Of a stretch of 58,952 nucleotides of DNA, positions 28,822-39,189 are shown piece by piece. Source of the DNA: Corynebacterium sp. (GTDB lineage Bacteria; Actinomycetota; Actinomycetes; Mycobacteriales; Mycobacteriaceae); the NCBI RefSeq assembly GCF_030532325.1, contig NZ_JAUNLS010000001.1, forward strand, positions 151,711 through 210,662, read 5' to 3'. A model generated the notes under the pieces. That model made no database searches, was not told the DNA's origin, and was given only the letters and a program-made list of their open reading frames with translations. The stretch's first letter is position 1; every line of letters begins with the position of its first letter. The translations under genes and the position numbers were made by a program.

Positions 28822-30066
28822 ATGAGAAACGTTGCCGCCACTGCCTCGATTGCCCTGCTCCTGCTCAGCGCCGCGCCTTATGCCGCGGCCCAGGAGGACG
28901 CCCCAGGCAATGAGGCCTCCACCAGCTCCTCCCCCATCCGCACCGAGGCGCCCGATACCGATGACTGCCCCTTCGCCGAGCTGCCGGAACCGGCCATCAC
29001 CACCTCGGAGCGCCTCGCCCCAGGGCAAGCCGCGCCGACTCCCCTGCCGCCAGTGGCCACCGCCAACTGCGGGGTAAGCGCGCCAGAGGACTTCCGCGTG
29101 GACAAGGACGTGGTGGCCTCCGCGTGGATGGTCAGCGACATCGACACCGGCGAGATCATCGCCATGAAGGATCCCAATGGCCGCTACCGTCCGGCCTCCA
29201 TCATCAAGGCACTGCTGGCCCTGGTGGCCATAGACGAGCTACCGCTGGATAAGAAGGTGCACACCACCATGGAGGATGCCTCCGTGGAGGGCTCCGCGGT
29301 GGGCATTGGCCCGGACACCGACTACACCGTAGAGCAGCTCCTCCAGGGCTTGCTCATGGCCTCCGGCAACGACGCCGCCCACGCCCTGGCCCAGGCCCTC
29401 GGCGGCGACGAGGTAGCGCTGCGCAAGGTCAACGCACTGGCGAAGAAGCTGGGCACGCAGTCCACCTACGCCGCGAGCTACTCCGGGCTCGACGCGCCCG
29501 GCATGTCCACCTCCGCCGAGGACATCTCGCTGATTTACCAGGCGGCGTTTCACAACCCCACCTTCGCGCGCCTGGTGAACACCGAGCACGTGGAGTTTCC
29601 AGGCTGGGGTGAGATGCCCGGCTACCAGCTGTGGAACGATAACCGCCTCTACCTGGAGGATCCAGACGGCATCGGCGGCAAGACCGGCTACACGGAGGAC
29701 GCCCACCACACCTTCGTCGGCGCCCTCGACCGGGGCGGCCGACGCCTGCAGGCGGTCATCCTCAACACCACCGTCGAGCACGGCCCGCGCGCCTGGCAGC
29801 AGGCGCAGATGCTCCTCCACGAGGCCTACGAGGTTCCGGAAGGCCACGGGGTGGGCATGCTTGCCGACGCCGCCGCACCCCCCACGACCACCGTGCCGCC
29901 GACTCCTACCCCGGCGCCGGCGCCGAGCTCGACAGTCGCGGCGGAGGCCTCGCCGGAAGCGCCCAGCCGCCTGGGCAACATCGAGGGCTGGGTGGGCTGG
30001 GTCATCGCCGCCCTGGTGGGCGTGGCACTTATTGCGGGCGCTGGCGCTTCACTACTTCGGCGTTAG
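28822..30066 (+). CDS. dacB: D-alanyl-D-alanine carboxypeptidase, PBP family S11
   Basis: 414 residues. Signal peptide (residues 1-23, ending AAAQ), an acidic Pro/Ser-rich spacer, then a penicillin-binding domain with SxxK in RPASIIKALL, SGN in LMASGNDAAH and KTG in GIGGKTGYT. A Thr/Pro-rich stalk and a C-terminal membrane helix (VIAALVGVALIAGAGASLL) anchor it outside the cell. It trims the terminal D-Ala from peptidoglycan stems. Its 3' end overlaps the convergent RDD gene by 38 bases. ATG at 28822; no strong ribosome site. Confidence 0.92.
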   Translation: MRNVAATASIALLLLSAAPYAAAQEDAPGNEASTSSSPIRTEAPDTDDCPFAELPEPAITTSERLAPGQAAPTPLPPVATANCGVSAPEDFRVDKDVVASAWMVSDIDTGEIIAMKDPNGRYRPASIIKALLALVAIDELPLDKKVHTTMEDASVEGSAVGIGPDTDYTVEQLLQGLLMASGNDAAHALAQALGGDEVALRKVNALAKKLGTQSTYAASYSGLDAPGMSTSAEDISLIYQAAFHNPTFARLVNTEHVEFPGWGEMPGYQLWNDNRLYLEDPDGIGGKTGYTEDAHHTFVGALDRGGRRLQAVILNTTVEHGPRAWQQAQMLLHEAYEVPEGHGVGMLADAAAPPTTTVPPTPTPAPAPSSTVAAEASPEAPSRLGNIEGWVGWVIAALVGVALIAGAGASLLRR

Positions 30067-30913
30067 CCAGGCGGTCGTGCTGCCCGCGCAGCTCATTGTT
30101 CGGGTTGATGGTGGAAACCACGTAGACTGCGCAGGCCATCGAGGCCAGCGGGCCGATGCCCGGCACCAGCGAGACGAGGCGCCACCACTGGCGCTTGGCA
30201 GATTCGGTGATGCTCAGCTTCTCGCCCGTCTCGGCGTTGCGCACCTCGTAGCCCATGAGCATCTTGGCCGGGGTGGCGCCCAGCACGGACTCGAAGAGCA
30301 CGAAGTAGGCCACCCCGAGCAGCGAAGTGCCAAAGAGAGTGACAAAGTCACTCGAGGAGGCATCAAAGGCCACCGCCCCGACAATGCCCACCATGAACAG
30401 CGCAATGACGCTATCAATAAGGGCCATGGCCACGCGGGTGCCCATGGTGGCGCGCGGAGAATTCGGCCCCATGCCGTAGGCCACGCCGTAGGGCGCGAGC
30501 TGCGCCGCACCCTGCTGGAGGTTGTTCTGCCCGAAGGGATCCACGTGGAAGGGCGACTGGGACGCCGTGGCCGTCGGGGGCGCGGCCGGCGCGGCGAAGG
30601 GAGACTGCTGCGCCGAGGCAGAGGCCTGCATGCCGTAGGGCCATTCGCCGTAGGCGGCGACCTCACTGAGCTGGCTCCACGTGGGGCGCAGGCCCTCATC
30701 TAGCCCCTCGTCATAGGTGGCGCGGGTCTCCGGGGAGGAGAGGATGCTGTGGGCAATCTGCAGCTGCTGGCGCTGCTCGTCACCCAGGGAGACCCCCATG
30801 CCTTCGAGCCGGGCATCCTTGGCGGCCAACAGGATGCCGAGCTCGCGGGAAGTGGCGTGCGGGTCCAGCGAGAAGTGCGAGTAGAGGTTCGGTGCCAGGG
30901 CGTTCGAAGTCAT
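30029..30913 (-). CDS. RDD family membrane protein with a J-domain-like N terminus
   Basis: 294 residues. Residues 10-70 look like a degenerate DnaJ J-domain (LYSHFSLDPHATSRELGILL, then QLQIAHSILSSPETRATYDEGL) without the HPD tripeptide. An Ala/Pro/Gln-rich linker follows, then an RDD domain from about 150 with membrane helices near 160-185, 190-215 and 250-272. The role is unknown; RDD proteins are often transport-related or envelope accessory proteins. Confidence 0.8.
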   Translation of the reverse strand: MTSNALAPNLYSHFSLDPHATSRELGILLAAKDARLEGMGVSLGDEQRQQLQIAHSILSSPETRATYDEGLDEGLRPTWSQLSEVAAYGEWPYGMQASASAQQSPFAAPAAPPTATASQSPFHVDPFGQNNLQQGAAQLAPYGVAYGMGPNSPRATMGTRVAMALIDSVIALFMVGIVGAVAFDASSSDFVTLFGTSLLGVAYFVLFESVLGATPAKMLMGYEVRNAETGEKLSITESAKRQWWRLVSLVPGIGPLASMACAVYVVSTINPNNELRGQHDRLANAEVVKRQRPQ

Positions 30914-30962
30914 GCGTAACAGTCTAGGTCATGCACCGGACATCGCCTCCCCGCGGGAGGAG

Positions 30963-32045
30963 CTACTTGCGGCGCAGCAGAGCCCACGCCCCCGCGGCGG
31001 CAGCACCCAGGGCGGCCCCCACACCGAAGGTGGCCCCGGCGTTCGGGCCCTCCTTGACCTCGGTTCGCACGTGAATGACGGCCGGCTCCGGCACCGGCGG
31101 AACCACCAGGTCCAGGGATTCCTCAGTAGTCGCGGTCCAGGCGGAGACGTAGAGTACCACGCGCCAGACCAGGTACATGACCACCATGAGCACGATGACC
31201 GGGCCGAAGACCGCACCAGCCGGGTTGCCCGCGGCCGAGGACATGATGACGGTAGACAGCTGCTTGATCACCTCGAAGGCCACCGCGCCCAGCGCAGCGC
31301 CCTTCACACCGGACTTGCCCGGTACCTCGGTGCGCGGCAGGAAGGCAATGAGCCACCACATCACCAGGAAGTTGGCCAGCAGGCCGATGGCGATGCCGGC
31401 GAGGAAGAGCACCGCGCCCATGCCCGGGAAGGACTCGATGCCCACCAGCTCGAAGATCTTCTGGGTGAGCCCGGAGGTGCCGGCGGCGGTCACGCCGAAG
31501 GCCACCATGAGCGCGACGAGCAGGCCAATGAGCCCCAGCAGGTCGCTAAGCTTTTTGGTCACGAAGTTGCCGGGGGCGTCGTTCGGATCCAGCCCCCACA
31601 TCGCGGAGATGCCGATGCGCAGGTTCATCATCCAGCCCAGCCCGGACCACAGGGTGGTCAGGCCACCGATGCCGTACATCGCACTGCGCTGCGCAATCGC
31701 GGTTTCCAAAAGCTCGTTGATGGTATCGCCCAAGTCCCCGGAGACGGAGTCGGCGATGCGCTCCTGCAGCTGCATGAGCAGGTCCGGCCGGGAGGCCAGC
31801 ACCGTGGCGGCACCGGCCACCACGAGCATGAAAATAGGAAAGATAGCCAGCACGGAGAAGTAGGTAATGCCCGCGGCGTACTGGTTGCCGCCGTTGCTGG
31901 TGTAGCGCTCCTGCATGCGCATGATGTGGTCCAGAATCTCGGACTTCTCACGCACCTTGTCCACCGCGCCTGGTTCGTCGGCGTGGGCGCGCTCTATGCC
32001 GTAGTCGTCGGTCTTATTCTCGTCGCTGCGCGTCGAAGTCGCCAC
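30963..32045 (-). CDS. YihY/BrkB family inner membrane protein
   Basis: 360 residues with about six membrane segments and the YihY pattern (ITYFSVLAIFPIFMLVVAGAA, later GAVFGPVIVLMVVMYLVWRVVLY), ending in a glycine/alanine-rich helix and LLRRK. The GTG at 32045 (VATSTRSDENK) is chosen because GAGGGG lies just upstream; an in-frame extension to 32126 would add a non-conserved piece. Function unknown; the older label ribonuclease BN was incorrect for this family. Confidence 0.85.
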   Translation of the reverse strand: MATSTRSDENKTDDYGIERAHADEPGAVDKVREKSEILDHIMRMQERYTSNGGNQYAAGITYFSVLAIFPIFMLVVAGAATVLASRPDLLMQLQERIADSVSGDLGDTINELLETAIAQRSAMYGIGGLTTLWSGLGWMMNLRIGISAMWGLDPNDAPGNFVTKKLSDLLGLIGLLVALMVAFGVTAAGTSGLTQKIFELVGIESFPGMGAVLFLAGIAIGLLANFLVMWWLIAFLPRTEVPGKSGVKGAALGAVAFEVIKQLSTVIMSSAAGNPAGAVFGPVIVLMVVMYLVWRVVLYVSAWTATTEESLDLVVPPVPEPAVIHVRTEVKEGPNAGATFGVGAALGAAAAGAWALLRRK

Positions 32046-32186
32046 AACACACCCCTCAGAAATATCATTATCCGTCAATAAAACGTCCCCCCATGCTAAC
32101 CGGCGGCGGCCAGCATGGGGAGCCAAAGGGGGCCTCGGCAGCGGGAATGTTGCCGAAACTTTACGTGCCTTCTCTTGACGCGCTTT

Positions 32187-33715
<1,529 letters not shown>

Positions 33716-33760
33716 GGCGCCCAGCCTAACGCCTTGCGTGGCAGGGCCCCACCGCACACA

Positions 33761-33782
33761 AAAAATGCCCCTCCGAGGAGGG
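33761..33782 (-). terminator. Intrinsic terminator after the small membrane gene
   Basis: On the minus strand, CCCTCC-tc-GGAGGG then GCATTTTTTG. It closes the gene that starts at 33992 and separates it from the DinB gene. Confidence 0.8.
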
Positions 33783-33800
33783 ACAGGCAGGAGACCGCGC

Positions 33801-33992
33801 TTAGAGCTTGCGGGAGGTCGGGCTAATGACATCCATCATGCAGGCGAAACCAGCCACCATGAACGCGCCGCCGACGCCCTGCAGGACAATCGGGCCCAGG
33901 AAAGCGAAGGACGGGCCGACGATGGTCCACCACCAAATACCCAGTGCAAGCAAAACGGCGCCGAGGACAGAGTAAACAATTGCGCGGGTCAT
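33801..33992 (-). CDS. Small membrane protein, two helices
   Basis: 63 residues, with two hydrophobic helices (VYSVLGAVLLALGIWWWTIVG and LGPIVLQGVGGAFMVAGFACMM) and a short polar tail. AGGAG stands six bases before the second ATG (33992), so that start is preferred to the one at 33998. Function unknown; conserved placement cannot be judged here. Confidence 0.75.
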   Translation of the reverse strand: MTRAIVYSVLGAVLLALGIWWWTIVGPSFAFLGPIVLQGVGGAFMVAGFACMMDVISPTSRKL

Positions 33993-34054
33993 GAGCATCT
34001 CCTGCGGTTGAAAAGGATGAAAGAAAGGTTAAAAGACTGGCTACAGCATAGCAC

Positions 34055-34969
34055 TTAGCTGTACTCCACCAGCAGCGGGGAATGATCCGACCACCGCTGC
34101 TCCACCGTGGGTGCCTTCTCCACCCAGCTGCGCTGCGCGCGATTGAGCATCGCCCGGGTCGCCGCCTGGTAGTCGATGCGCCAGCCTGCATCGTTGTTGA
34201 AGGCCTGACCACGGTAGGTCCACCAGGTGTAGGGTCCCTCGGCCTCGGGGGCCAGGCGCCTGGCGACGTCGAACCACTGCGGGTCAGCCGCCGCCTCCCA
34301 CTCGGTCTTGGTGGCGTAGTCCACCACCCCCAGCCACTCCCCCAGGCCCTTCTTCTCCTGCGGCTCGGCGTCCGGGAAGGAGCCGAAGACGTGATCCATG
34401 AAGGCGCGCTCCTCCGGCAGGTGCCCGGACTTCTTCTCGTTGGGCTTGTTGTTCTTCAGGTCCTGGCCGCGGTGGCAGATGTTCCAGTCCCCGCCCACCA
34501 CGGCGTGCGGGTGCTCCGCGGCCAGCTGGGCCAGCACGCCGGAGAACTCGTCGAGGAAGGTGTACTTCTCATCCTGCTTCGCGGTGCCGGCGTCGCCGGA
34601 GGGCAGGTAGAGCGAGGCCACGCGCACTGATTGGCCCTGGGAGTCCTCCACGGTGGCGGCGATGAAGCGGCCGGCGTCGAGGAAGGAGCCGAAGCCCACG
34701 GAAACATCGCTGAGCGGAGTGCGCGCGAGGATGCCCACCCCGGCGCGCCCCTTGGCGGAGGACTCGGCCTGCTCCAGGTGCCATCCGGCCTCCAGGGAGG
34801 GAGCCAGCGCCTTGCGGGTTTCGGCCGGGGTGGCGCGCACTTCCTGCAGCAGGATGACGTCGGCAGGCGTGGTCTCCAACCAGGCGTTCATGCCCGGGTT
34901 GTTCTCGTTGCGCTGCTTGCAGGCCGCGCGGATTCCATTGACGTTGACGGAGGCGATGGTAATGGTCAT
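34055..34969 (-). CDS. xthA: Exodeoxyribonuclease III
   Basis: 304 residues of the exonuclease-endonuclease-phosphatase fold: ASVNVNGIRAA at the N terminus, LLQEVRATP (metal Glu) near 42, VVGGDWNIC (Asp/Asn) near 162, and the C-terminal SDHSPLLVEY (catalytic His). An AP endonuclease and 3'-5' exonuclease for base excision repair. ATG at 34969. Confidence 0.93.
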   Translation of the reverse strand: MTITIASVNVNGIRAACKQRNENNPGMNAWLETTPADVILLQEVRATPAETRKALAPSLEAGWHLEQAESSAKGRAGVGILARTPLSDVSVGFGSFLDAGRFIAATVEDSQGQSVRVASLYLPSGDAGTAKQDEKYTFLDEFSGVLAQLAAEHPHAVVGGDWNICHRGQDLKNNKPNEKKSGHLPEERAFMDHVFGSFPDAEPQEKKGLGEWLGVVDYATKTEWEAAADPQWFDVARRLAPEAEGPYTWWTYRGQAFNNDAGWRIDYQAATRAMLNRAQRSWVEKAPTVEQRWSDHSPLLVEYS

Positions 34970-35001
34970 GCTGGTCAGTCTAATGCCGCCCGGCGCGGAC
35001 A

Positions 35002-36258
35002 CTAAAGCTCGGTGGAGTCGACGATCTTCACCGCGCGCCGCGGGGCCCGGCGCCTCTTGTCCAGGATGGTGATAACCCAGGTCAGGCAGCCAGCCGCGGC
35101 GAGGGCCGCGCCCGCCAGCGCCGTGGCGTTGTAGGCGTAGCCCGCGCCGACCACCACGCCGCCGATGGCCGCGCCCGCCGCGTTGGCGATGTTGAGCGCG
35201 GATTGGTTGAGGGCGGCGGCGAGGGTTTGGGCGTCGCCAGCCACCTCCATCAGGCGCAGCTGCAGGGAGGGCACGAGGGTGGAACCGAAGAAGGCCAGGA
35301 CGCCGAAGCTTATCGACGCCGCCCACACGTTGTGCGCCACAAAGTAAAACAGGATGGACACGCCCATCATGCACAGCAGGGCAAAGATGATGCCGAACTC
35401 GAGGTTGCGGTCCGCCAGCGCGCCGCCGAAGGCGTTGCCCAGGGTCATGCCGATGCCGTAGGCCATGAGCACCGCCCAGGTCCACGTCGGATCCATGCCG
35501 GCGACCTCAGTCATGGTCCACGTGATGTAGGTGTAGACGGCAAACATGCCACCGAAGCCCACGGTGCCCAGGACCACGGTGAGCAGCACCTGCGGGTTGC
35601 GGAAGGCTCCCAGCTCGGTGAACATATCGGTCTGCTTCATCTGCGTCATGTGCGGGAAGAGGGCAAAGAGCAGCACCATGGTCAGCGCCGCGATGGCCAC
35701 GACGAGCAGGTAGGCCGCGTGCCAGCCCAGCGCCTGGCCCAGGGCTTGGGCGGCGGGCACGCCGGCCACCGTGGCCACGGCCAGGCCCATACCCACCAGG
35801 GCCATCGCCTTGCCCCGCGCACCCATCGGCGCGAGTGCGGCGGCGGAGAGATTCGCCACCGAGAAGTACGCGCCGTGCGGCAGGCCGGCGATGAAGCGGG
35901 CGGCCAGCAACAGGCCAAAGTTCGGGGCCAGTGCGGTGAGCAGGTTGCCGGCCAGCAGGAAGCCGATGAGCACGATGATGAGCCGGCGGCGTGGCAGCGT
36001 GCCGGTCACCGCGGCGATGGCTGGAGCGCCCACAACGACACCGAGCGCGTACACCGAAATGACAATGGAGGCGCGGTCCTCGGTGATGCCGAAGTCATCC
36101 GCGATGAGCGGCAGCAGGCCCATGGAGGTGAACTCCGTGGTGCCGATGGCAAACGCGCCCAGCGCCATGGCGAGCATGACCACACGCCTGCGGGCCGAGG
36201 AGATCTCGGTTTGGCGCGGCACACGGGGCTTATCGGAGGCAGCAAGAGAGTCAGTCAC
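35002..36258 (-). CDS. MFS transporter, AraJ/Cmx-like drug or sugar exporter
   Basis: 418 residues with twelve predicted membrane segments. Motifs of the DHA1 exporter group include LGAFAIGTTEFTSMGLLPLIA in segment 1, GLPHGAYFSVANLSAA in segment 5, and a basic loop (TGTLPRRR) between segments 2 and 3. The substrate cannot be told from sequence. GTG at 36258 (VTDSLAASDK) chosen, with AAGGTC about ten bases upstream. It lies 32 bases from xthA on the same strand. Confidence 0.82.
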   Translation of the reverse strand: MTDSLAASDKPRVPRQTEISSARRRVVMLAMALGAFAIGTTEFTSMGLLPLIADDFGITEDRASIVISVYALGVVVGAPAIAAVTGTLPRRRLIIVLIGFLLAGNLLTALAPNFGLLLAARFIAGLPHGAYFSVANLSAAALAPMGARGKAMALVGMGLAVATVAGVPAAQALGQALGWHAAYLLVVAIAALTMVLLFALFPHMTQMKQTDMFTELGAFRNPQVLLTVVLGTVGFGGMFAVYTYITWTMTEVAGMDPTWTWAVLMAYGIGMTLGNAFGGALADRNLEFGIIFALLCMMGVSILFYFVAHNVWAASISFGVLAFFGSTLVPSLQLRLMEVAGDAQTLAAALNQSALNIANAAGAAIGGVVVGAGYAYNATALAGAALAAAGCLTWVITILDKRRRAPRRAVKIVDSTEL

Positions 36259-36412
36259 GTGCGCAGACCTTAGCCCTCGGCGTGGAAGCTTGTCTAAGCT
36301 GCGGCGCGCTTTGCCAGTCAATCCCACAGTTGCGCGGGGCCGTGCAGCGCATCACACAGCTGAGTATTCCGGTAATTCCTTTACACGCACGTGTCAAGAA
36401 AACCTTAAAAGT

Positions 36413-36452
36413 AGGAACAAAAGTTCCTTGTGCGCAAATTATGGCTATAAAT
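36413..36452 (+). promoter_or_regulatory. Promoter of cassette 2 with an inverted repeat
   Basis: AGGAACAAAAGTTCCT at 36413-36428 is a perfect inverted repeat (six-base arms, AAAA spacer). The right arm occupies the -35 position of a -10 TATAAA at 36446-36451. The leader to the ATG at 36531 is about 75 bases. The repeat mirrors the one before cassette 1. Confidence 0.55.
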
Positions 36453-36530
36453 CACGCCAATGCGCCTATTCTGCTAATCGGCACTGCGAGCTGCGTGCTT
36501 TCCGCCTACTGAGTTTCGAAAGGAAATCTC

Positions 36531-37002
36531 ATGAAAAGAGCAACTTTTTTTCTCGATAGCCGCGTTTAGCGCTGCACTAAGCGTGGGCGCTCAAACAGCC
36601 GCCGCCGCCGAAGGGATCCGGCTGGCAGAAATACCGACCAAATGGGGCAATATCAGCGCCGCACGCACCCTCAGCGACGGCCCAGATTCCGACTCTGATG
36701 ACCATCGCATCACCCCCTTCGCGGTACAAGGTAGCGATAATGCAGGCGCTTGCCGCCTTGTGGTGTGGGACATCGGATGGGATAAAGCCAGCAACGGGCT
36801 AGGGGTCCAGGGAGGCCGTGAGAATTGCGCGAATGCAGCTGACTTCACGCTTGAGCTGAAAAAGGACGTGTCGTTTAAACCAGATCCGGTGTTGGGCTCC
36901 ACAACCGGCAGCGGGAATGGAACCGTCCGCGCTTTTAGTGCCTGCAAGGGGCGTGGCACGTACTTCGGCCGGATCAAAAGCACGACCGGCACGGTCCTTT
37001 AA
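36531..37002 (+). pseudogene. Small secreted protein of cassette 2, frameshifted in the signal peptide (possibly phase-OFF)
   Basis: AAAGGAAAT precedes the ATG at 36531. As read, the frame ends after 12 codons because the T-run has seven bases. With six T it reads MKRATFFSIAAFSAALSVGA and continues QTAAAA, a normal signal peptide, into a mature protein of about 130 residues ending at 37002. The mature protein is Gly/Ser/Asp-rich with three Cys (GACRLVVWDIGW, ENCANAADF, SACKGRGTYF) and belongs to no family I recognise. A GTG at 36583 opens the downstream frame but would remove the n- and h-regions. First gene of a cassette with an ABC transporter. Confidence 0.72.
36545..36551 (+). repeat. T7 homopolymer tract in signal-peptide codons
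   Basis: Seven T at codons 5-7. Lengths of 6 or 9 restore the frame. Confidence 0.9.
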
Positions 37003-37043
37003 GGCGACCGTTCCACGGTGTGTTAACACCCGCAATTAGTGCA

Positions 37044-37078
37044 GCCGTTCCTCCTCCCTACCGAGAGGAACGGCTTTT
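37044..37078 (+). terminator. Terminator between the secreted protein and ABC genes
   Basis: Ten-base perfect stem GCCGTTCCTC/GAGGAACGGC, an 11-base loop, then TTTTAA. It occupies the same position as the hairpin in cassette 1. Confidence 0.8.
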
Positions 37079-37099
37079 AACACTTGGCAAGGAATTTCT

Positions 37100-37858
37100 G
37101 TGATTGAGACTTTTGGACTGACAAAGAACTACAGACGTTGGGGAAAGAAGGCTCCCGCTCTCTTTGATGTTTCGGCGACGATCCCGAAAGGAGTCACAGC
37201 ACTCATCGGCCCCAATGGAAGCGGCAAGTCAACGCTTCTACGCGTCCTGACCGGCTTAGAAAAGCCCAGTTCCGGCTATTTTTCCTCAGATGGAACCACG
37301 ATCGATCATGCGGCACTGCCCCGCTACCGCGAGACCATCGGCTACGTTCCCCAGGATGTCCGCTTTGTTGCGCGCATGACTCTCACGGAGGCCCTGGAAT
37401 ACTCCGGCTGGGTAGCCGGGATGAGTCGAAAGGACTACAAAGACCGTGTTTTTGAGGTGCTGGAGCTTGTGGATCTTAGAAAAGCGGCGCAGCAGCGCGT
37501 AGGCACGCTGTCCGGAGGACAGAACCGTCGTCTCGGCATTGCTGCTTCGTTGATGCACTTTCCAACGACGCTTTTTCTCGATGAGCCCACTGCGGGGCTC
37601 GACCCCGGTGCACGTACCTCTTTACGCTCCGTGATCAAGAACATCACCCACGCTACGAGCATCGTTGTGTCCACTCACATCACGAACGACGTCACCGAAC
37701 TCAGTGACCACGTTATTGCGCTTAACGCGGGCTCAGTGGCATACGAGGGAGACTGGACGACTCTGCGCTCGCAGTCCAAAAATGCTGCAGCAGAAAGGTG
37801 CGATGCGGACCCACTGGAAGTGGCACTGGAGTACATCATGCGAGGTGAGCAGGCATGA
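37100..37858 (+). CDS. ABC transporter ATPase, ABC-2/CcmA type
   Basis: 252 residues. Walker A GPNGSGKSTL near 38, Q-loop GYVPQD near 85, signature LSGGQNRRLGIAASL near 138, Walker B TLFLDEPTAGLD and H-loop STH. Typical of the BcrA/NatA group that serves separate membrane subunits in efflux or self-immunity. GTG at 37100 with AAGGAA upstream. The following membrane gene starts inside its stop codon (ATGA). Confidence 0.9.
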   Translation: MIETFGLTKNYRRWGKKAPALFDVSATIPKGVTALIGPNGSGKSTLLRVLTGLEKPSSGYFSSDGTTIDHAALPRYRETIGYVPQDVRFVARMTLTEALEYSGWVAGMSRKDYKDRVFEVLELVDLRKAAQQRVGTLSGGQNRRLGIAASLMHFPTTLFLDEPTAGLDPGARTSLRSVIKNITHATSIVVSTHITNDVTELSDHVIALNAGSVAYEGDWTTLRSQSKNAAAERCDADPLEVALEYIMRGEQA

Positions 37859-39189
37859 TGCTTCGAACCTTTGCCTCTCCATGCGCCAAGTGGCTTGGAT
37901 TCGCTCACGTTATCCTCAGCGCCATCATCGCTTTTCGCATTGGTTCTGACGAAATCCACGTATCCTACGTGCGCTGGCCCGACCTTGCCCACGAGTGGAT
38001 GGAAGCAACGGCGTGGAGTTGTTTTAGCTTTTCCGGCCTCATAGCATTTAATTCAGCATCTCTGTGCCCAACGCGTTCCTTCTTTGCCACACATCCTGGA
38101 CGGCGCGGTCTGACGGCCCAATTGCTTTCCCTGGCTCTTGCTGGGGCGCTTTGGACGCAGGCCGGAATCCTCGTTGGTCAAGTAGCGGGCATTATTCGCG
38201 GATTCAGCTCCGAGCCCAGTGACTCAGTCGCCTTTATTCTCACTATCTTGTCCTGCACCATTTTTCTGTTTGTGCTCGGACTAGCGTGCGCTCTCATCGG
38301 GTTCTCGCTGAGTGCCTTTCACCCGGCGGTGGCAGCATTGTGCGCGGTATTCTTCGCATACGTGATTCTGGTGGTCACAGTAAATTCCGATTTTTGGAAG
38401 TCGATAGTCCCTTTGCGAAGCGATGTTGCTGATAGCTTCAGTTTGTTTAGTGCGCACAACGCCGCAGCGAACGCTCTCGAGCTTCTTATCGTCGGGGCCC
38501 TGGCGGTAGCACTCGTGCTTCTCGTCCTCCGGACACGTTCATCAGCATCACAACGGCTTTCACACCCCCTAGCGCTCGGTGCGGTGATCATCATGGGTGT
38601 CTCGGCCTGCGGTATCCAGATCCTCAGCGGCCCGCGCACTGCGGCCGATAACGATGTCTGCCAGCAAGGAAGCGAAGGGATAACGGTGTGCGTCAACCGC
38701 GCCGATTCCCCCGGGTTGTCTCGGGCACTCGACGACATCGACGCAGTACAGCGCCTGTCCCCAGCCGCACCTGTATACACAGAATTGGTTGAAGTTAACT
38801 CCCACCATTTCTGGACTTCTCAGGGAGACGAGGCATGGGTGTCTCTCGACAATGCCGAGCGCCGAATTGATGCATCCGATGTGGCACTTTCTTCTGCGGG
38901 CGTCCACAACTGCCATGATCTCAATAGCGAGGGCGCATTCGTCATCGAACGGGTGGCGGTGTTCTTCCTCACGAGTGCCCACGCCTATTCGGACAAACTT
39001 GAAAAGTACGGCGCGCTTTACCAATCAATCAACGAAGGTGGTACCGCCGTCACGCACAACACCTACCTGACAGACGCTGCACCCGAGGAAGCGCAGGAGG
39101 CTATCACACAGAATTGGGATGACATCTACTCCTGCACAGCCAGCATGGATCTCCTCCACAGGGCAACGTTGCGGGAGGTTCAGCGATAA
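37855..39189 (+). CDS. ABC transporter membrane subunit with a large C-terminal extracytoplasmic domain
   Basis: 444 residues, no family I can name. About six membrane segments in residues 1-260 (for example LLSLALAGALWTQAGILVG, ILTILSCTIFLFVLGLACAL and ALELLIVGALAVALVLLVL) and one at about 240-260 (LGAVIIMGVSACGIQIL), then a polar domain of about 180 residues with Cys pairs (NDVCQQGSEGITVCVN, HNCHDL, YSCTA), likely outside the cell. Translationally coupled to the ATPase. It is probably the permease, with the polar domain perhaps contacting the substrate or secreted partner. Confidence 0.7.
   Translation: MMLRTFASPCAKWLGFAHVILSAIIAFRIGSDEIHVSYVRWPDLAHEWMEATAWSCFSFSGLIAFNSASLCPTRSFFATHPGRRGLTAQLLSLALAGALWTQAGILVGQVAGIIRGFSSEPSDSVAFILTILSCTIFLFVLGLACALIGFSLSAFHPAVAALCAVFFAYVILVVTVNSDFWKSIVPLRSDVADSFSLFSAHNAAANALELLIVGALAVALVLLVLRTRSSASQRLSHPLALGAVIIMGVSACGIQILSGPRTAADNDVCQQGSEGITVCVNRADSPGLSRALDDIDAVQRLSPAAPVYTELVEVNSHHFWTSQGDEAWVSLDNAERRIDASDVALSSAGVHNCHDLNSEGAFVIERVAVFFLTSAHAYSDKLEKYGALYQSINEGGTAVTHNTYLTDAAPEEAQEAITQNWDDIYSCTASMDLLHRATLREVQR

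Noticed and set aside
35002-36258. Naming the MFS protein as a chloramphenicol exporter (Cmx)
   Set aside because: Only general DHA1 exporter motifs are visible; the substrate cannot be assigned.
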